Positions 1 through 8,269 of a DNA stretch of 64,000 nt are shown piece by piece; positions within the stretch are counted from its first letter, which is position 1, and each line of letters begins with the position of its first letter. Below the pieces are notes generated by a model. That model had not been told where the DNA came from. It searched no databases and saw only the letters and a list, made by a program, of their open reading frames with translations. The translations under genes were made by a program, and so were the position numbers. The stretch is from JAJPIG01 sp035531675. GTDB lineage: Bacteria > Desulfobacterota > Binatia > Binatales > Binataceae. Where the stretch lies: positions 62,001-126,000 of the forward strand of contig DATKSL010000010.1 of the NCBI GenBank assembly GCA_035531675.1, given 5' to 3'.

Positions 1-179
1 CTGCTTTCAAACCACAGTTCCACCTTGTTCAAACCTCCTGTAACAGCTTGCTTTGCTACTTTCTTTCTAATCGACCTCCGGATTGTCCGATCCGGAATGT
101 TACGTACTCAAACTAAGTACGAACGCGAACTAGTCAAGCGAGAAGCTTACGGCTGGTCGAAACTGGCGAAGGGAATTGA
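1..179. other. Non-coding window edge
   Basis: The first 179 bases are lower in GC than the rest of the window and hold no convincing gene. A short inverted repeat (CGTACT ... AGTACG, about 103-121) is visible. The stretch may be the 3' flank of the small gene at 180-413, or the end of a neighbouring intergenic region. Confidence 0.4.
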
Positions 180-413
180 CTATCCAGCGGGATTAGCGCT
201 TTTGCCGGCGCGCGCGATGTCGTCGGCGAAGCGGCGCGCCATCGCACGATCGCCGAGCTGTTGCGCCAGGCTCAAACCTTCCTGCAGGGCTTCGATGGCG
301 CGGGCGGTTTCGCCCTTGCCCAGCAGTGCGCCGGCCTTGCGGAAGATTCGCGCGTAGCGCTGACCTTTCTCCTGCGTGTCCACGGGATCCCCGGCGTCGC
401 CCTGTAGCCGCAT
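180..413 (-). CDS. Small TPR-like hypothetical protein
   Basis: A 77-residue protein. Residues about 20-60 form two amphipathic helices with a tetratricopeptide-like pattern (alternating Ala, Leu and Gly positions, as in GETARAIEALQEGLSLAQQL), which suggests a single helical repeat for protein contacts. No signal peptide or catalytic motif is visible. It is transcribed away from the glycosyltransferase gene at 504. The ribosome-binding site before the ATG at 413 is weak. A true small gene is likely because the repeat pattern is coherent, but the function is unknown. Confidence 0.5.
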   Translation of the reverse strand: MRLQGDAGDPVDTQEKGQRYARIFRKAGALLGKGETARAIEALQEGLSLAQQLGDRAMARRFADDIARAGKSANPAG

Positions 414-503
414 CGATCTTAGGCGGCTTGGTCAGGCTTATCCAGCAATGGCGCGAAACAGCCGCACGTTGCGTGGCCGTTCGCTTTACGATTAGCTTTT
501 CGC

Positions 504-2957
504 ATGGCTCGTTTGGCAGTGCGCGGCAAGTTTATTTTCGAGGGCGAGCGAAAATTTTTCGCGCGTGGCGTCTCCTATGGCCCGTTTGCGCCGAATTCGC
601 GCGGCGAACGCTTTCCCGAGCAGGCCGTCGCGCTGCGCGACCTCGAATTGATGCGCGAGCTCGGCGCCAACGTGATCCGCACCTATTACCCGCCGCCACC
701 GTGGCTGTTCGAGGGCGCCGCGCAGGCCGGGCTCAGGTTCCTGGTCGGCATCCCGTGGGCCTCGCATCTGGCGTTCCTCGATTCGCGCGAGCTGAGCGAC
801 GAGATCCGCAACGCCGTGCGGACTGCGATTTCCGAGCTGCGCCCCTTCAGCGAGGCGATCTTCGCTTACAACCTGGGCAATGAAATCCGCTCCGATATCG
901 TACGCTGGCACGGTCCGCGCGCGATCAACCGCTTCGTCAACCAGTTGTTCGATCAGGGCAAGCAGCTCGATCCGGACGCGCTGTTTACCTATTCGAATTA
1001 TCCTTCGACCGAATATCTCGACCTGCACTTTCTCGATTTCATTTCGTTCAACGTTTACCTCCATCACGAACCCGACTTCCGCCGCTACCTGACCCATCTG
1101 CTGGCGATCAGTGACGAGCGGCCGCTGATGCTGAGCGAAACCGGAGTCGATACCCTGCGCGAAGGCGAGGAGAATCAGGCGGCGCTGCTGCAATGGCAAG
1201 CGCGGGCGGCGTTCGAGATGGGCCTCTGCGGCGTGGTGGTATTCGCTTTCACCGACGAATGGTTCACCGGCGGCGCGCCGATAACCGACTGGGCATTCGG
1301 CCTGGTGAATGCCGAACGCGCCCGCAAGCGATCCTTCGAGACGGTCAAACAGGTCTTCAGCGGACCGCTGCCGCCGCCGCTCGGGCGCTGGCCGAAAGTT
1401 TCGGTGATCGTCGCCGCCTACCAGGCCGCGGCCACGCTTGGCGACTGTCTGCGCTCGCTGGCGGACATGTCCTATCCCAACTACGAGACGATCGTGGTTG
1501 ACGACGGTTCGAGCGACGCTACCGCGGGCATCGCCGAGGCTGATCAGCGGGTGCGGCTGCTCAAGCTCGAGCATCGCGGACTCGCTGCGGCGCGCAACGC
1601 GGGCATAGCGGCGGCCGACGGCGAAATAATCGCCTTCCTCGATGCGGACGCGGAGGCCGATCGCGACTGGCTCTACCACCTGGTGGAATCGCTCACGCGC
1701 CGCGAGGCGGCCGCCGCCGGCGGACCCAATTTCGCGCCGCCCGCCGGCTCGATGCTGCAGGCGGCGCTGGCCGCCGCGCCGGGACTGCCGCGCGAGGTGC
1801 GTGCTGACGACGACCGCTTGAGCCAACTGTGCGGATGCAACATGGCGGTCAGCAGGAATGCCCTGACGGAACTTGGCGGCTTCGATCTGCTGTTCCGCCG
1901 CGCCGGCGACGATGTTGACCTCTCGATGCGTCTGCGCGATCGCGGCGAGCTGCTGGCATATGCTCCGGGCGCGACCGTGACGCACCGGCGGCGCTCGACG
2001 ATCGGAGCCTATCTCAGGCAGCAGCGCGGCTACGGTGCGGCCGAGGGTCTGCTGTTTCGGAAGTACCCGGCCCGGACCGAGGCCGGGGCAATCTACGGTG
2101 GCGCCGAATCCTGGTTCGCGCGCTGGTTCGGCGGCGAGCGAATTTATTACGGCGCGTTCGGCCGCGGCCTGTTCCAAAGCGTCTATCCGGGCCATGAGTT
2201 GCCGCCGGCGATCCAGGTGACGCTGAGCGCGAGGTGGGTCGCGATCGCGATCGTACTGATCCTGGGCGGGGTGCTCAGCCCGGTGCTGTGCGCGCTCGGA
2301 GCCGGAGCGCTGGTGCTCACGATCGCCAGCGCTATTGCCGGCGCGACGCTCGAGCGTCCCCACACGGTCCGGCTGTCGCCGGGCGCGCGTGCCATCCTCG
2401 CGCTGCTCTACCTGCTCGGTCCGCTGGTGCGCAGTTACGAGCGTGATCGGACCCGGCTGCGATTCGATCCGGTGATCGATCCGCCGCCTGTCCCACGCCC
2501 GTTCAGCCGCAGTGGCAGGCTGGCGTTCACTGGCGCGGGCAACGAGGCGGCGCCGGTCAACCGGATCATGGAGACGATGCGGCGCACGCTGCTGCGTTAT
2601 GGGCTCACGGTGGCGAAGACCGATGGCTTCGAGCCGTACGATCTCGAGCTCCGGGTGCCGCCCGGACTACGAATCGCGATCAACGCGCTTCGCGAGCAGG
2701 ACAAAGTGATCCTGCGTTACCGCTTTAGCCTGGCGGCCGCTCCGCTTGTGGGCTGCGGCGTCGGCCTGCTGCTGGTCCTGATGATCGCCGGCGCGCCCTG
2801 GTGGCTGAGCGTGATTGTGCTCGCGGCCGCGGGTATCGGCACGGCCGCGATTGCCGTGCGGCGCGCCCGGCTGGTCCCGGCGATGCTGACGGCCGCAGCC
2901 GCTGAAGCCGGCGACGAGTTCGGGCTGCGGGCCGAGCCGACGCGAGATCAGCGATGA
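504..2957 (+). CDS. Glycoside hydrolase-glycosyltransferase family 2 fusion, membrane-anchored
   Basis: An 817-residue fusion. Residues about 1-285 look like a TIM-barrel glycosidase of the beta-glucanase/beta-galactosidase clan: the acid/base candidate is Glu127 in YNLGNEI and the nucleophile candidate is Glu212 in MLSETG. Residues about 298-520 are a GT2 (GT-A) transferase with VIVAAYQ, VVDDGSSDAT, a DADAE metal-binding segment near 376 and a DDVDLSMRLRDRG motif. Hydrophobic helices follow at about 575-620 and 640-655, then a cytosolic domain and a last helix pair. It probably builds and trims an exported polysaccharide. It overlaps the ABC exporter gene by ATGA, so the two are probably translationally coupled and work on one glycan. 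The substrate is unknown. Confidence 0.85.
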   Translation: MARLAVRGKFIFEGERKFFARGVSYGPFAPNSRGERFPEQAVALRDLELMRELGANVIRTYYPPPPWLFEGAAQAGLRFLVGIPWASHLAFLDSRELSDEIRNAVRTAISELRPFSEAIFAYNLGNEIRSDIVRWHGPRAINRFVNQLFDQGKQLDPDALFTYSNYPSTEYLDLHFLDFISFNVYLHHEPDFRRYLTHLLAISDERPLMLSETGVDTLREGEENQAALLQWQARAAFEMGLCGVVVFAFTDEWFTGGAPITDWAFGLVNAERARKRSFETVKQVFSGPLPPPLGRWPKVSVIVAAYQAAATLGDCLRSLADMSYPNYETIVVDDGSSDATAGIAEADQRVRLLKLEHRGLAAARNAGIAAADGEIIAFLDADAEADRDWLYHLVESLTRREAAAAGGPNFAPPAGSMLQAALAAAPGLPREVRADDDRLSQLCGCNMAVSRNALTELGGFDLLFRRAGDDVDLSMRLRDRGELLAYAPGATVTHRRRSTIGAYLRQQRGYGAAEGLLFRKYPARTEAGAIYGGAESWFARWFGGERIYYGAFGRGLFQSVYPGHELPPAIQVTLSARWVAIAIVLILGGVLSPVLCALGAGALVLTIASAIAGATLERPHTVRLSPGARAILALLYLLGPLVRSYERDRTRLRFDPVIDPPPVPRPFSRSGRLAFTGAGNEAAPVNRIMETMRRTLLRYGLTVAKTDGFEPYDLELRVPPGLRIAINALREQDKVILRYRFSLAAAPLVGCGVGLLLVLMIAGAPWWLSVIVLAAAGIGTAAIAVRRARLVPAMLTAAAAEAGDEFGLRAEPTRDQR

Positions 2958-4747
2958 TCACGGGCCTGCGACTTTACGGCGAGGTGGTGCGCCGGATGCG
3001 CCCCTACCTGGGCCGCATCGCGCTGGCGATCGGCGGCGCGATGCTCTCGGCGCTGATGGAAGTGCTGAAGCCGTGGCCGCTAAAGATCGTGATCGATAAC
3101 GTGCTGCGCGGTGCGCCGCTGGGCTGGCGATCGCTACCCGCGATGTCGCCGGGGCAATTGCTTGCCGCCTGCTGTCTCGGACTGGTGGTACTCTACCTGG
3201 TGCTCGGTCTCATCACGGTCTTCGACAATTACGTGACCATCTCGATCGGCCAGCGGATGGTTAACGATCTGCGAGCGCGGCTGTTCGACCATCTGCAGCG
3301 CCTGTCGCTTTCGTTCCATCGCCGGCGCGAGATCGGCGACCTGATGGTCCGCATCGCGTACGACACCTTCTCGATTCAGACCATCGCCATCAACGGCCTG
3401 TTCCCGGTGCTGTCGGCGCTGGTGATGCTGATCGGGATGTTCATCGTGATGGTGCAGCTCGACCTGGTACTGACGCTGGCCGCGCTGGCGATCGTGCCGG
3501 TCCTGTTCATCCTGATCGCGGCGATCAGCGCCCGCATCGATCGCCTGGCGACCGGCGCGCGCGTCAAGGAGAGCCGGCTCTATACCGTGGCCCATCAGTC
3601 GCTGGCGGCGATTCATGTGGTGCAGGCCTTCAGCCGCGAGGGCGAATCGTACCACGACTTCATGCAATCCAGCGCCGAGAGTCTCGGCCAGACACTGCGG
3701 CTTTACATCTTCCAGACCGTTTATACGGGCGCGGTCAGCCTGCTCATCGCGATCGGCACCGCGGCGGTTATCTATCTCGGCGCGCGTCACGTGATGGCCG
3801 GCAGGCTGACGGTCGGCGAACTGGTGGTGTTTACCGCTTACCTCGCCTCGCTGTACGCGCCGGTGAATCAGATCTTCCAGACCTGGGGCATGGTCGAGAG
3901 CGCCAAGGCCGGCCTGCGACGATGCCTCGAACTGCTCGAGATCGAGCCCGAGGTGAAGGATCGGCCGCAGGCACGCACGCTGGGGCGGGCGCGCGGGGCG
4001 ATCGAATTCGACAATGTGGTGTTCGGCTACGAGCCCGGCAACCCGGTGCTCAAGGGCATCAGCTTCAAGGTCGAGCCGGGCGAGCGCGTTGCGATCGTCG
4101 GTCCGAGCGGTTCGGGGAAAACCACGATGGCGAGCCTGCTCGCGCGTTTCTATGAGCCGCAGCAGGGCGCGGTCAGGATCGACGGCGCCGAGGTGCGCGA
4201 TCTCACGCTCGACTCGCTGCGCCGCAATATTGCGATGGTGCTGCAGCCGCCGCTGGTGCTGAGCGCCACGGTGCGCGCCAATATCGCGCTCGGACGTCCC
4301 GATGCCGGCGAGCGCGAAATCGCCAACGCGGCCACCATGGCGCGGCTCGACACGGTGCTGGCCGGGCTCAGGCTGGGGCTGGACGAAATCGTGGGGCCGG
4401 GCGGCCATAATCTTTCCGAGGGCGAGGCCCAGCGGGTAACGATCGCGCGGGCGCTGCTCAAGGACGCGCCGATCCTGATCATGGACGAGCCCACCAGCGC
4501 GCTCGACAACGAGACCGAGACGCTGGTGATGGCGGCGGTGCAGGCGGCGATGCGCGGCCGCACCACGCTGGTGATAGCCCATCGCCTCTCCACAATCCGC
4601 GACGCCGACCGCATCGTGGTGCTGCACAACGGGCGCATCGAGGAGCAGGGCAGCTTCGACGATCTGCTCGCCCGCCGCGGCTTCTTCAGCTACCTGTATA
4701 ATCTCCAATCCTTCAGCGAAGCGGCGGCCGGTGGCGGCTCCGGCTGA
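2954..4747 (+). CDS. ABC exporter, fused permease and ATPase (MsbA-like)
   Basis: A 597-residue half-transporter. Residues about 15-320 carry six membrane helices of the type I exporter fold. The nucleotide-binding domain has Walker A VGPSGSGKTT near 381, signature LSEGEAQR near 486, Walker B LIMDEPTSALD near 507 and the switch His in IAHRLST. The signature reads LSEGE where LSGGQ is usual, as in many lipid or glycan flippases. It probably acts as a homodimer in the inner membrane and exports a lipid-linked or polysaccharide product of the upstream GH-GT2 gene, whose stop it overlaps. The exact substrate cannot be told from the sequence. Confidence 0.9.
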   Translation: MITGLRLYGEVVRRMRPYLGRIALAIGGAMLSALMEVLKPWPLKIVIDNVLRGAPLGWRSLPAMSPGQLLAACCLGLVVLYLVLGLITVFDNYVTISIGQRMVNDLRARLFDHLQRLSLSFHRRREIGDLMVRIAYDTFSIQTIAINGLFPVLSALVMLIGMFIVMVQLDLVLTLAALAIVPVLFILIAAISARIDRLATGARVKESRLYTVAHQSLAAIHVVQAFSREGESYHDFMQSSAESLGQTLRLYIFQTVYTGAVSLLIAIGTAAVIYLGARHVMAGRLTVGELVVFTAYLASLYAPVNQIFQTWGMVESAKAGLRRCLELLEIEPEVKDRPQARTLGRARGAIEFDNVVFGYEPGNPVLKGISFKVEPGERVAIVGPSGSGKTTMASLLARFYEPQQGAVRIDGAEVRDLTLDSLRRNIAMVLQPPLVLSATVRANIALGRPDAGEREIANAATMARLDTVLAGLRLGLDEIVGPGGHNLSEGEAQRVTIARALLKDAPILIMDEPTSALDNETETLVMAAVQAAMRGRTTLVIAHRLSTIRDADRIVVLHNGRIEEQGSFDDLLARRGFFSYLYNLQSFSEAAAGGGSG

Positions 4748-4822
4748 TAGACTTCCGCATTGCGATCGCGGGCGCTTCGGCGTCATGATGCGCCCACGAT
4801 CTGCAGGCGGACCAGGTGGAAG

Positions 4823-5440
4823 ATGTTGACGATCGGACTTACCGGCGGAATCGGCTCCGGCAAGAGCACGGTGGCGCACATGCTCAGCGAGCTGGGCGCG
4901 CTGGTCTGGGACGCCGACGTGATCGGGCACTCGGTGTACGAGCCCGGGATGCCGGCGTACGACGATCTGGTAGCGGCCTTCGGCAAGGCAATCGTCGGCG
5001 CGGACGACAAGATCGATCGCAAAGCGCTCGGCCGTATCGTGTTCGCCGATGCCGCCGACTTAAAGCGCCTGAATGCGATCGTTCATCCGCGGATTTTCGA
5101 GCGGATGGCGGCGATGGTCAGTGAAGCGCGTGGCGCGGGCGAGCGGCGCCCGATCGTAATTGAGGCCGCAATCCTGATCGAGGCCGGCTGGCAGAAGCTG
5201 TTCGACGAGATCTGGCTGGTCGTCACCTCGCATGAGCGTGTGATCGAGCGGGTCGAGCGCTACCGCAAGATGACGCGCGAGCAGATCGAGGCGCGCATCC
5301 GCGCCCAGCTTTCAGAGGCGGAACGGCAAAAATGGGCCAGGCTTGTGATCCGGAACGACGGCACGCTCGACGATCTCAGGTCGCGGACGGCCGCGGTCTT
5401 CGAGCAGGCGCTCGCGAGATCCGCGGAAGCGCGCGGGTAA
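4823..5440 (+). CDS. coaE: Dephospho-CoA kinase
   Basis: Catalyses the last step of coenzyme A synthesis, ATP-dependent phosphorylation of the ribose 3'-OH of dephospho-CoA. The protein opens with MLTIGLTGGIGSGKST, the P-loop of the family, followed by the DADVIGHSVYEPG segment and the IVIEAAILIEAGW core; at 205 residues it has the usual length. The ATG at 4823 is chosen because an AGGTGGA ribosome-binding site sits two bases upstream and the P-loop then starts at the normal distance; in-frame starts further upstream add unrelated sequence. Confidence 0.93.
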   Translation: MLTIGLTGGIGSGKSTVAHMLSELGALVWDADVIGHSVYEPGMPAYDDLVAAFGKAIVGADDKIDRKALGRIVFADAADLKRLNAIVHPRIFERMAAMVSEARGAGERRPIVIEAAILIEAGWQKLFDEIWLVVTSHERVIERVERYRKMTREQIEARIRAQLSEAERQKWARLVIRNDGTLDDLRSRTAAVFEQALARSAEARG

Positions 5441-5498
5441 GCTCGAGTCCGGCTGGCCAAGAGGCTTTATCGGGGCGAGGCGTCCGAGGCGAAGCGCG

Positions 5499-6461
5499 AT
5501 GAAAATCCTGGTGATGGGTACGGGCGCGATTGGCGCCTTCGTCGGCGCCTACCTGGCGCGGGCGGGCGAGGACGTCGTGTTCTGCGCGCGCGGGGCGATG
5601 CTGCGCGGCCTGCAGGAACGCGGGCTGACAATCGGTGGCATCCGCGAGGAATTCACCGTTCGTCCGGTCATCGCGACCGACGAGCCGCGCGACCACGCGC
5701 CCTACGATCTGATTTTGTTCTGCGTGAAATCATACGACACCGACAGCGCGGGGCGCCGCCTGATTGGCTGTCTGAAGCCGGACGGCGCCGTCATTACGCT
5801 GCAGAACGGCGTCGAGAACGAGCATCGATTGGGTGAAATTCTGGGCGCCGGAACCGTGCTGGCGGGGAACTCCCGTATCGGCGCGGAGGTAATCGCGCCC
5901 GGCGTCGTGCATCACAGCAGCACCGGGTTCGTCGATATCGGCGAGCTCGACAGCCGCTCAACCGAGCGCGTGCGGCGGTTTGCCGCGGTGTTCGAACGCG
6001 CCGGCATCCTCGGTTCCGTGGTCGAGGATTTTCTCACCGCGCGCTGGGAAAAACTGCTCGGCAACTGCGGCTTCAACGTGGTCGCCGCCCTGACGCGCCG
6101 CCCGCTCGGCCCGCTGGTGGACGATCCGGATAGTTCGCGGCTGATGCGCACGTTGATGGGCGAGGCGCTCACGGTCGCTCACGCTGAAGGCGCCAAGGTG
6201 AAGCCCGCGTTCATCGACAACTCGCTCAAGCACGCCGGCGAGCGGCTGCGCAAGAACCGCCCCTCGACGCTGCAGGACCTCGAACGCGGCAAGCGGCTCG
6301 AGTACGACGCCATCAGCGGAGCGGTGATACGCGCGGCGCGCCGCCACGGCATCGCGGTGCCGGTGACCGAGGCGACGTACGCGCTGCTGAAGATGGTCGA
6401 CCCGGGCCTCGACCGATCCGAGCCGGCGCGCGGCAAACCGTCGACGGATGGCGCAGCGTGA
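5499..6461 (+). CDS. 2-dehydropantoate 2-reductase family protein (copy 1)
   Basis: A 320-residue NADPH-dependent reductase of the PanE/ApbA family. The N-terminal Rossmann domain opens with MKILVMGTGAIGAFVGAYLA (GxGxxG). The catalytic-region pattern LQNGVENE (residues about 95-105) is visible, as is the C-terminal helical domain with PSTLQDLERGKRLEYDAISG, which holds the family's conserved Lys, Ser and Glu contacts. It could reduce ketopantoate in the pantothenate pathway, which fits with coaE just upstream. However, two adjacent copies make a different 2-oxoacid substrate possible for at least one. It overlaps copy 2 by ATGA. Confidence 0.85.
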   Translation: MKILVMGTGAIGAFVGAYLARAGEDVVFCARGAMLRGLQERGLTIGGIREEFTVRPVIATDEPRDHAPYDLILFCVKSYDTDSAGRRLIGCLKPDGAVITLQNGVENEHRLGEILGAGTVLAGNSRIGAEVIAPGVVHHSSTGFVDIGELDSRSTERVRRFAAVFERAGILGSVVEDFLTARWEKLLGNCGFNVVAALTRRPLGPLVDDPDSSRLMRTLMGEALTVAHAEGAKVKPAFIDNSLKHAGERLRKNRPSTLQDLERGKRLEYDAISGAVIRAARRHGIAVPVTEATYALLKMVDPGLDRSEPARGKPSTDGAA

Positions 6462-7402
6462 TGAAAATCCTGGTGATGGGCGCGGGAACGATCGGCGCTT
6501 ACTACGGCGCGCGGCTGCAGCAGGCCGGCGAGGAGGTGGTGTTCTGCGGTCGTGGCGAAAATCTGCGCGCGATGCGCGAGCACGGACTCGAGATCAGAAG
6601 CATCAAGGGCGATTTCACCCTGCCGCAGGTGGCGGCGACCGATAATCCGGCCGAGTTTGCGCCCTACGATCTGATTCTGTTGTGCGTCAAGTCGTACCAT
6701 ACCGAGCAATGCGCGCGGCAGATTGCCGGCTGCCTGAAGCCGGGCGCGGCGGTGCTGACGATCCAGAATGGAGTCGAAAACGAAGCCGTGTTGCAGCAGA
6801 TCGTCGGCCGCGACGCGGTGCTGAGCGGCAATGCGCGGATTTTCGCGGCTATGCCGGCGCCGGCGACGGTCAATCATACCGGCACCGGTTATATCGAATT
6901 CGGCGAGCTCGACGGTCGCATCACCGAGCGCGTCCGCCGCGCCGCCGAAGCTTTCGAACGCGCGGGAATCCTCGGCGAGATCGCGAGCGACATCTTCGAT
7001 CGCCGCTGGGACAAGTTGATCTGGAACAATGGCTACAACACGGTCACGGTGCTGACCGGCCGCAACCTGGGCATCCTGCACGACGATCCCGACATGCTGC
7101 GGCTGATGCGCAACATCATGGAGGAGGGTGAGCAGGTGGCGCGCGCCGAGGGGGCGAAAATCGCAGCGGGCCGGATCGACGCGATTCTGGATTTCGCCGC
7201 CAAGAACCTGCGCGACAGCAACAGCTCGACGCTGCAGGACCTAAAGCGCGGCCGGCGCCTTGAATACGACGCGATTACCGGCGCCGTGATCCGCGCGGCC
7301 CGTCGCCACGGCATCGCGGTGCCGATCACCGAGGCGCTGCACGCGCTGATAAAGATGCTCGATCCGGCGGCGGGCAACGGACCCGCGCCGGCTGCAAATT
7401 GA
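6458..7402 (+). CDS. 2-dehydropantoate 2-reductase family protein (copy 2)
   Basis: A 314-residue paralogue of the gene just upstream, clearly a tandem duplication: both begin MKILVMG.G.IGA, share the FAPYDLILLCVKSY and LTIQNGVENE segments, and end with a matching SSTLQDLKRGRRLEYDAITG block. It has the same Rossmann plus helical-domain layout and a plausible PanE activity. The two copies have diverged well beyond synonymous changes, so they may differ in substrate. A hairpin without a U-tract (7403-7430) separates it from the converging GST gene. Confidence 0.85.
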   Translation: MMKILVMGAGTIGAYYGARLQQAGEEVVFCGRGENLRAMREHGLEIRSIKGDFTLPQVAATDNPAEFAPYDLILLCVKSYHTEQCARQIAGCLKPGAAVLTIQNGVENEAVLQQIVGRDAVLSGNARIFAAMPAPATVNHTGTGYIEFGELDGRITERVRRAAEAFERAGILGEIASDIFDRRWDKLIWNNGYNTVTVLTGRNLGILHDDPDMLRLMRNIMEEGEQVARAEGAKIAAGRIDAILDFAAKNLRDSNSSTLQDLKRGRRLEYDAITGAVIRAARRHGIAVPITEALHALIKMLDPAAGNGPAPAAN

Positions 7403-7430
7403 CGGAGCCGGCGCGTGGGCGCCGACTCCG
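7403..7430. terminator. Intergenic hairpin between converging genes
   Basis: Arms CGGAGCCGGCGC and GCGCCGACTCCG pair with one mismatch around a GTGG loop, directly after the stop of the second reductase gene. There is no T-run, so it may be a Rho-dependent end, a transcript stabiliser or a copy of the palindromic elements seen elsewhere in the window. Confidence 0.4.
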
Positions 7431-7464
7431 CTGGTCGGAAAAAGCTGCGCCGGCGCGGAGTCTG

Positions 7465-8160
7465 CTAGCGTTTCTGATACTGCGAGTTGCCGAACAGAGT
7501 CTCGCGCGCCTTCTCATCGTAAACCGGCGGCTGGTTCGACTGCTCCGCCATCACCGCGCGCCCTTTGATGACCGCCGGGCGTGCCTCGATGGCCTTGAAC
7601 CAGCGCTTGACGTTGGGCAGCTCGTCGAGGTTGATCTCGTGCCAGTCGTGGCGCACGGTCCACGGGAAGGTCGCGACGTCGGCGATCGAGTAGTCGCCCG
7701 CCAGGTATTCGACTTCCGCGAGCCGCTTTTCCATCACGTTGTAGATGCGTTTGGTTTCGTTGCTGTAGCGGTCCACGGCGTACTTGATCTGCTCGGGCGC
7801 CTGGCGGCGGAAATGATTGTTCTGCCCGAACATCGGGCCGACGCTCGCCTTCTGGAACATCAGCCACTGGATGACTTCGTAGCGCTTGCGTATCTCCTGC
7901 GGCATCAGCTTGCCGGTCTTCTCGGCCAGGTACATCAGGATGGCGCCGGACTCGAACATCGTGATCGGTTTGCCGCCCGGGCCGTCGTGGTCGACGATCG
8001 CGGGGATCTTGTTGTTGGGGCAGATTTTGAGGAACTCGGGTTTGAATTGTTCGCCGCTGCGGATGTTGATCGGGATCACGTTGTAAGGAAGTCCGACTTC
8101 CTCGCACATAATCGTGACCTTGTAGCCGTTGGGTGTGGTCCAGAAATAAACGTCGATCAT
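7465..8160 (-). CDS. Glutathione S-transferase family protein
   Basis: A 231-residue protein with an N-terminal thioredoxin-like domain (MIDVYFWTTPNGYKVTIMCE, then NNKIPAIVDHDG and TMFESGAILMYLAEKTG) and an all-helical C-terminal domain. The cis-Pro of KIPAI and the ESGAIL loop that binds glutathione are present. It resembles the YfcG/YghU (Nu-class) disulfide-bond oxidoreductases more than detoxifying transferases. The ATG at 8160 is chosen because AAGGAG lies just upstream and the domain then begins at its normal first strand. Confidence 0.88.
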   Translation of the reverse strand: MIDVYFWTTPNGYKVTIMCEEVGLPYNVIPINIRSGEQFKPEFLKICPNNKIPAIVDHDGPGGKPITMFESGAILMYLAEKTGKLMPQEIRKRYEVIQWLMFQKASVGPMFGQNNHFRRQAPEQIKYAVDRYSNETKRIYNVMEKRLAEVEYLAGDYSIADVATFPWTVRHDWHEINLDELPNVKRWFKAIEARPAVIKGRAVMAEQSNQPPVYDEKARETLFGNSQYQKR

Positions 8161-8269
8161 CGCGATCTCCTTGCGCTGCTTGCGGTTTCGGGATGACGGA
8201 AATGCCGTAATGAAAAATCTGCCGCGCCGGGCGCTGATTGGCAAGCGCGCGCCTGCCGGCGCCGTTCAG

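Noticed and set aside
492..2363. Long open frame antisense to the GH-GT2 fusion
   Set aside because: Its translation is Arg/Gln-rich low-complexity sequence without motifs, and the opposite strand holds a clear enzyme. The same holds for antisense frames at 3134-4930, 11834-13495, 23234-24814, 34314-35786 and 61022-63154.
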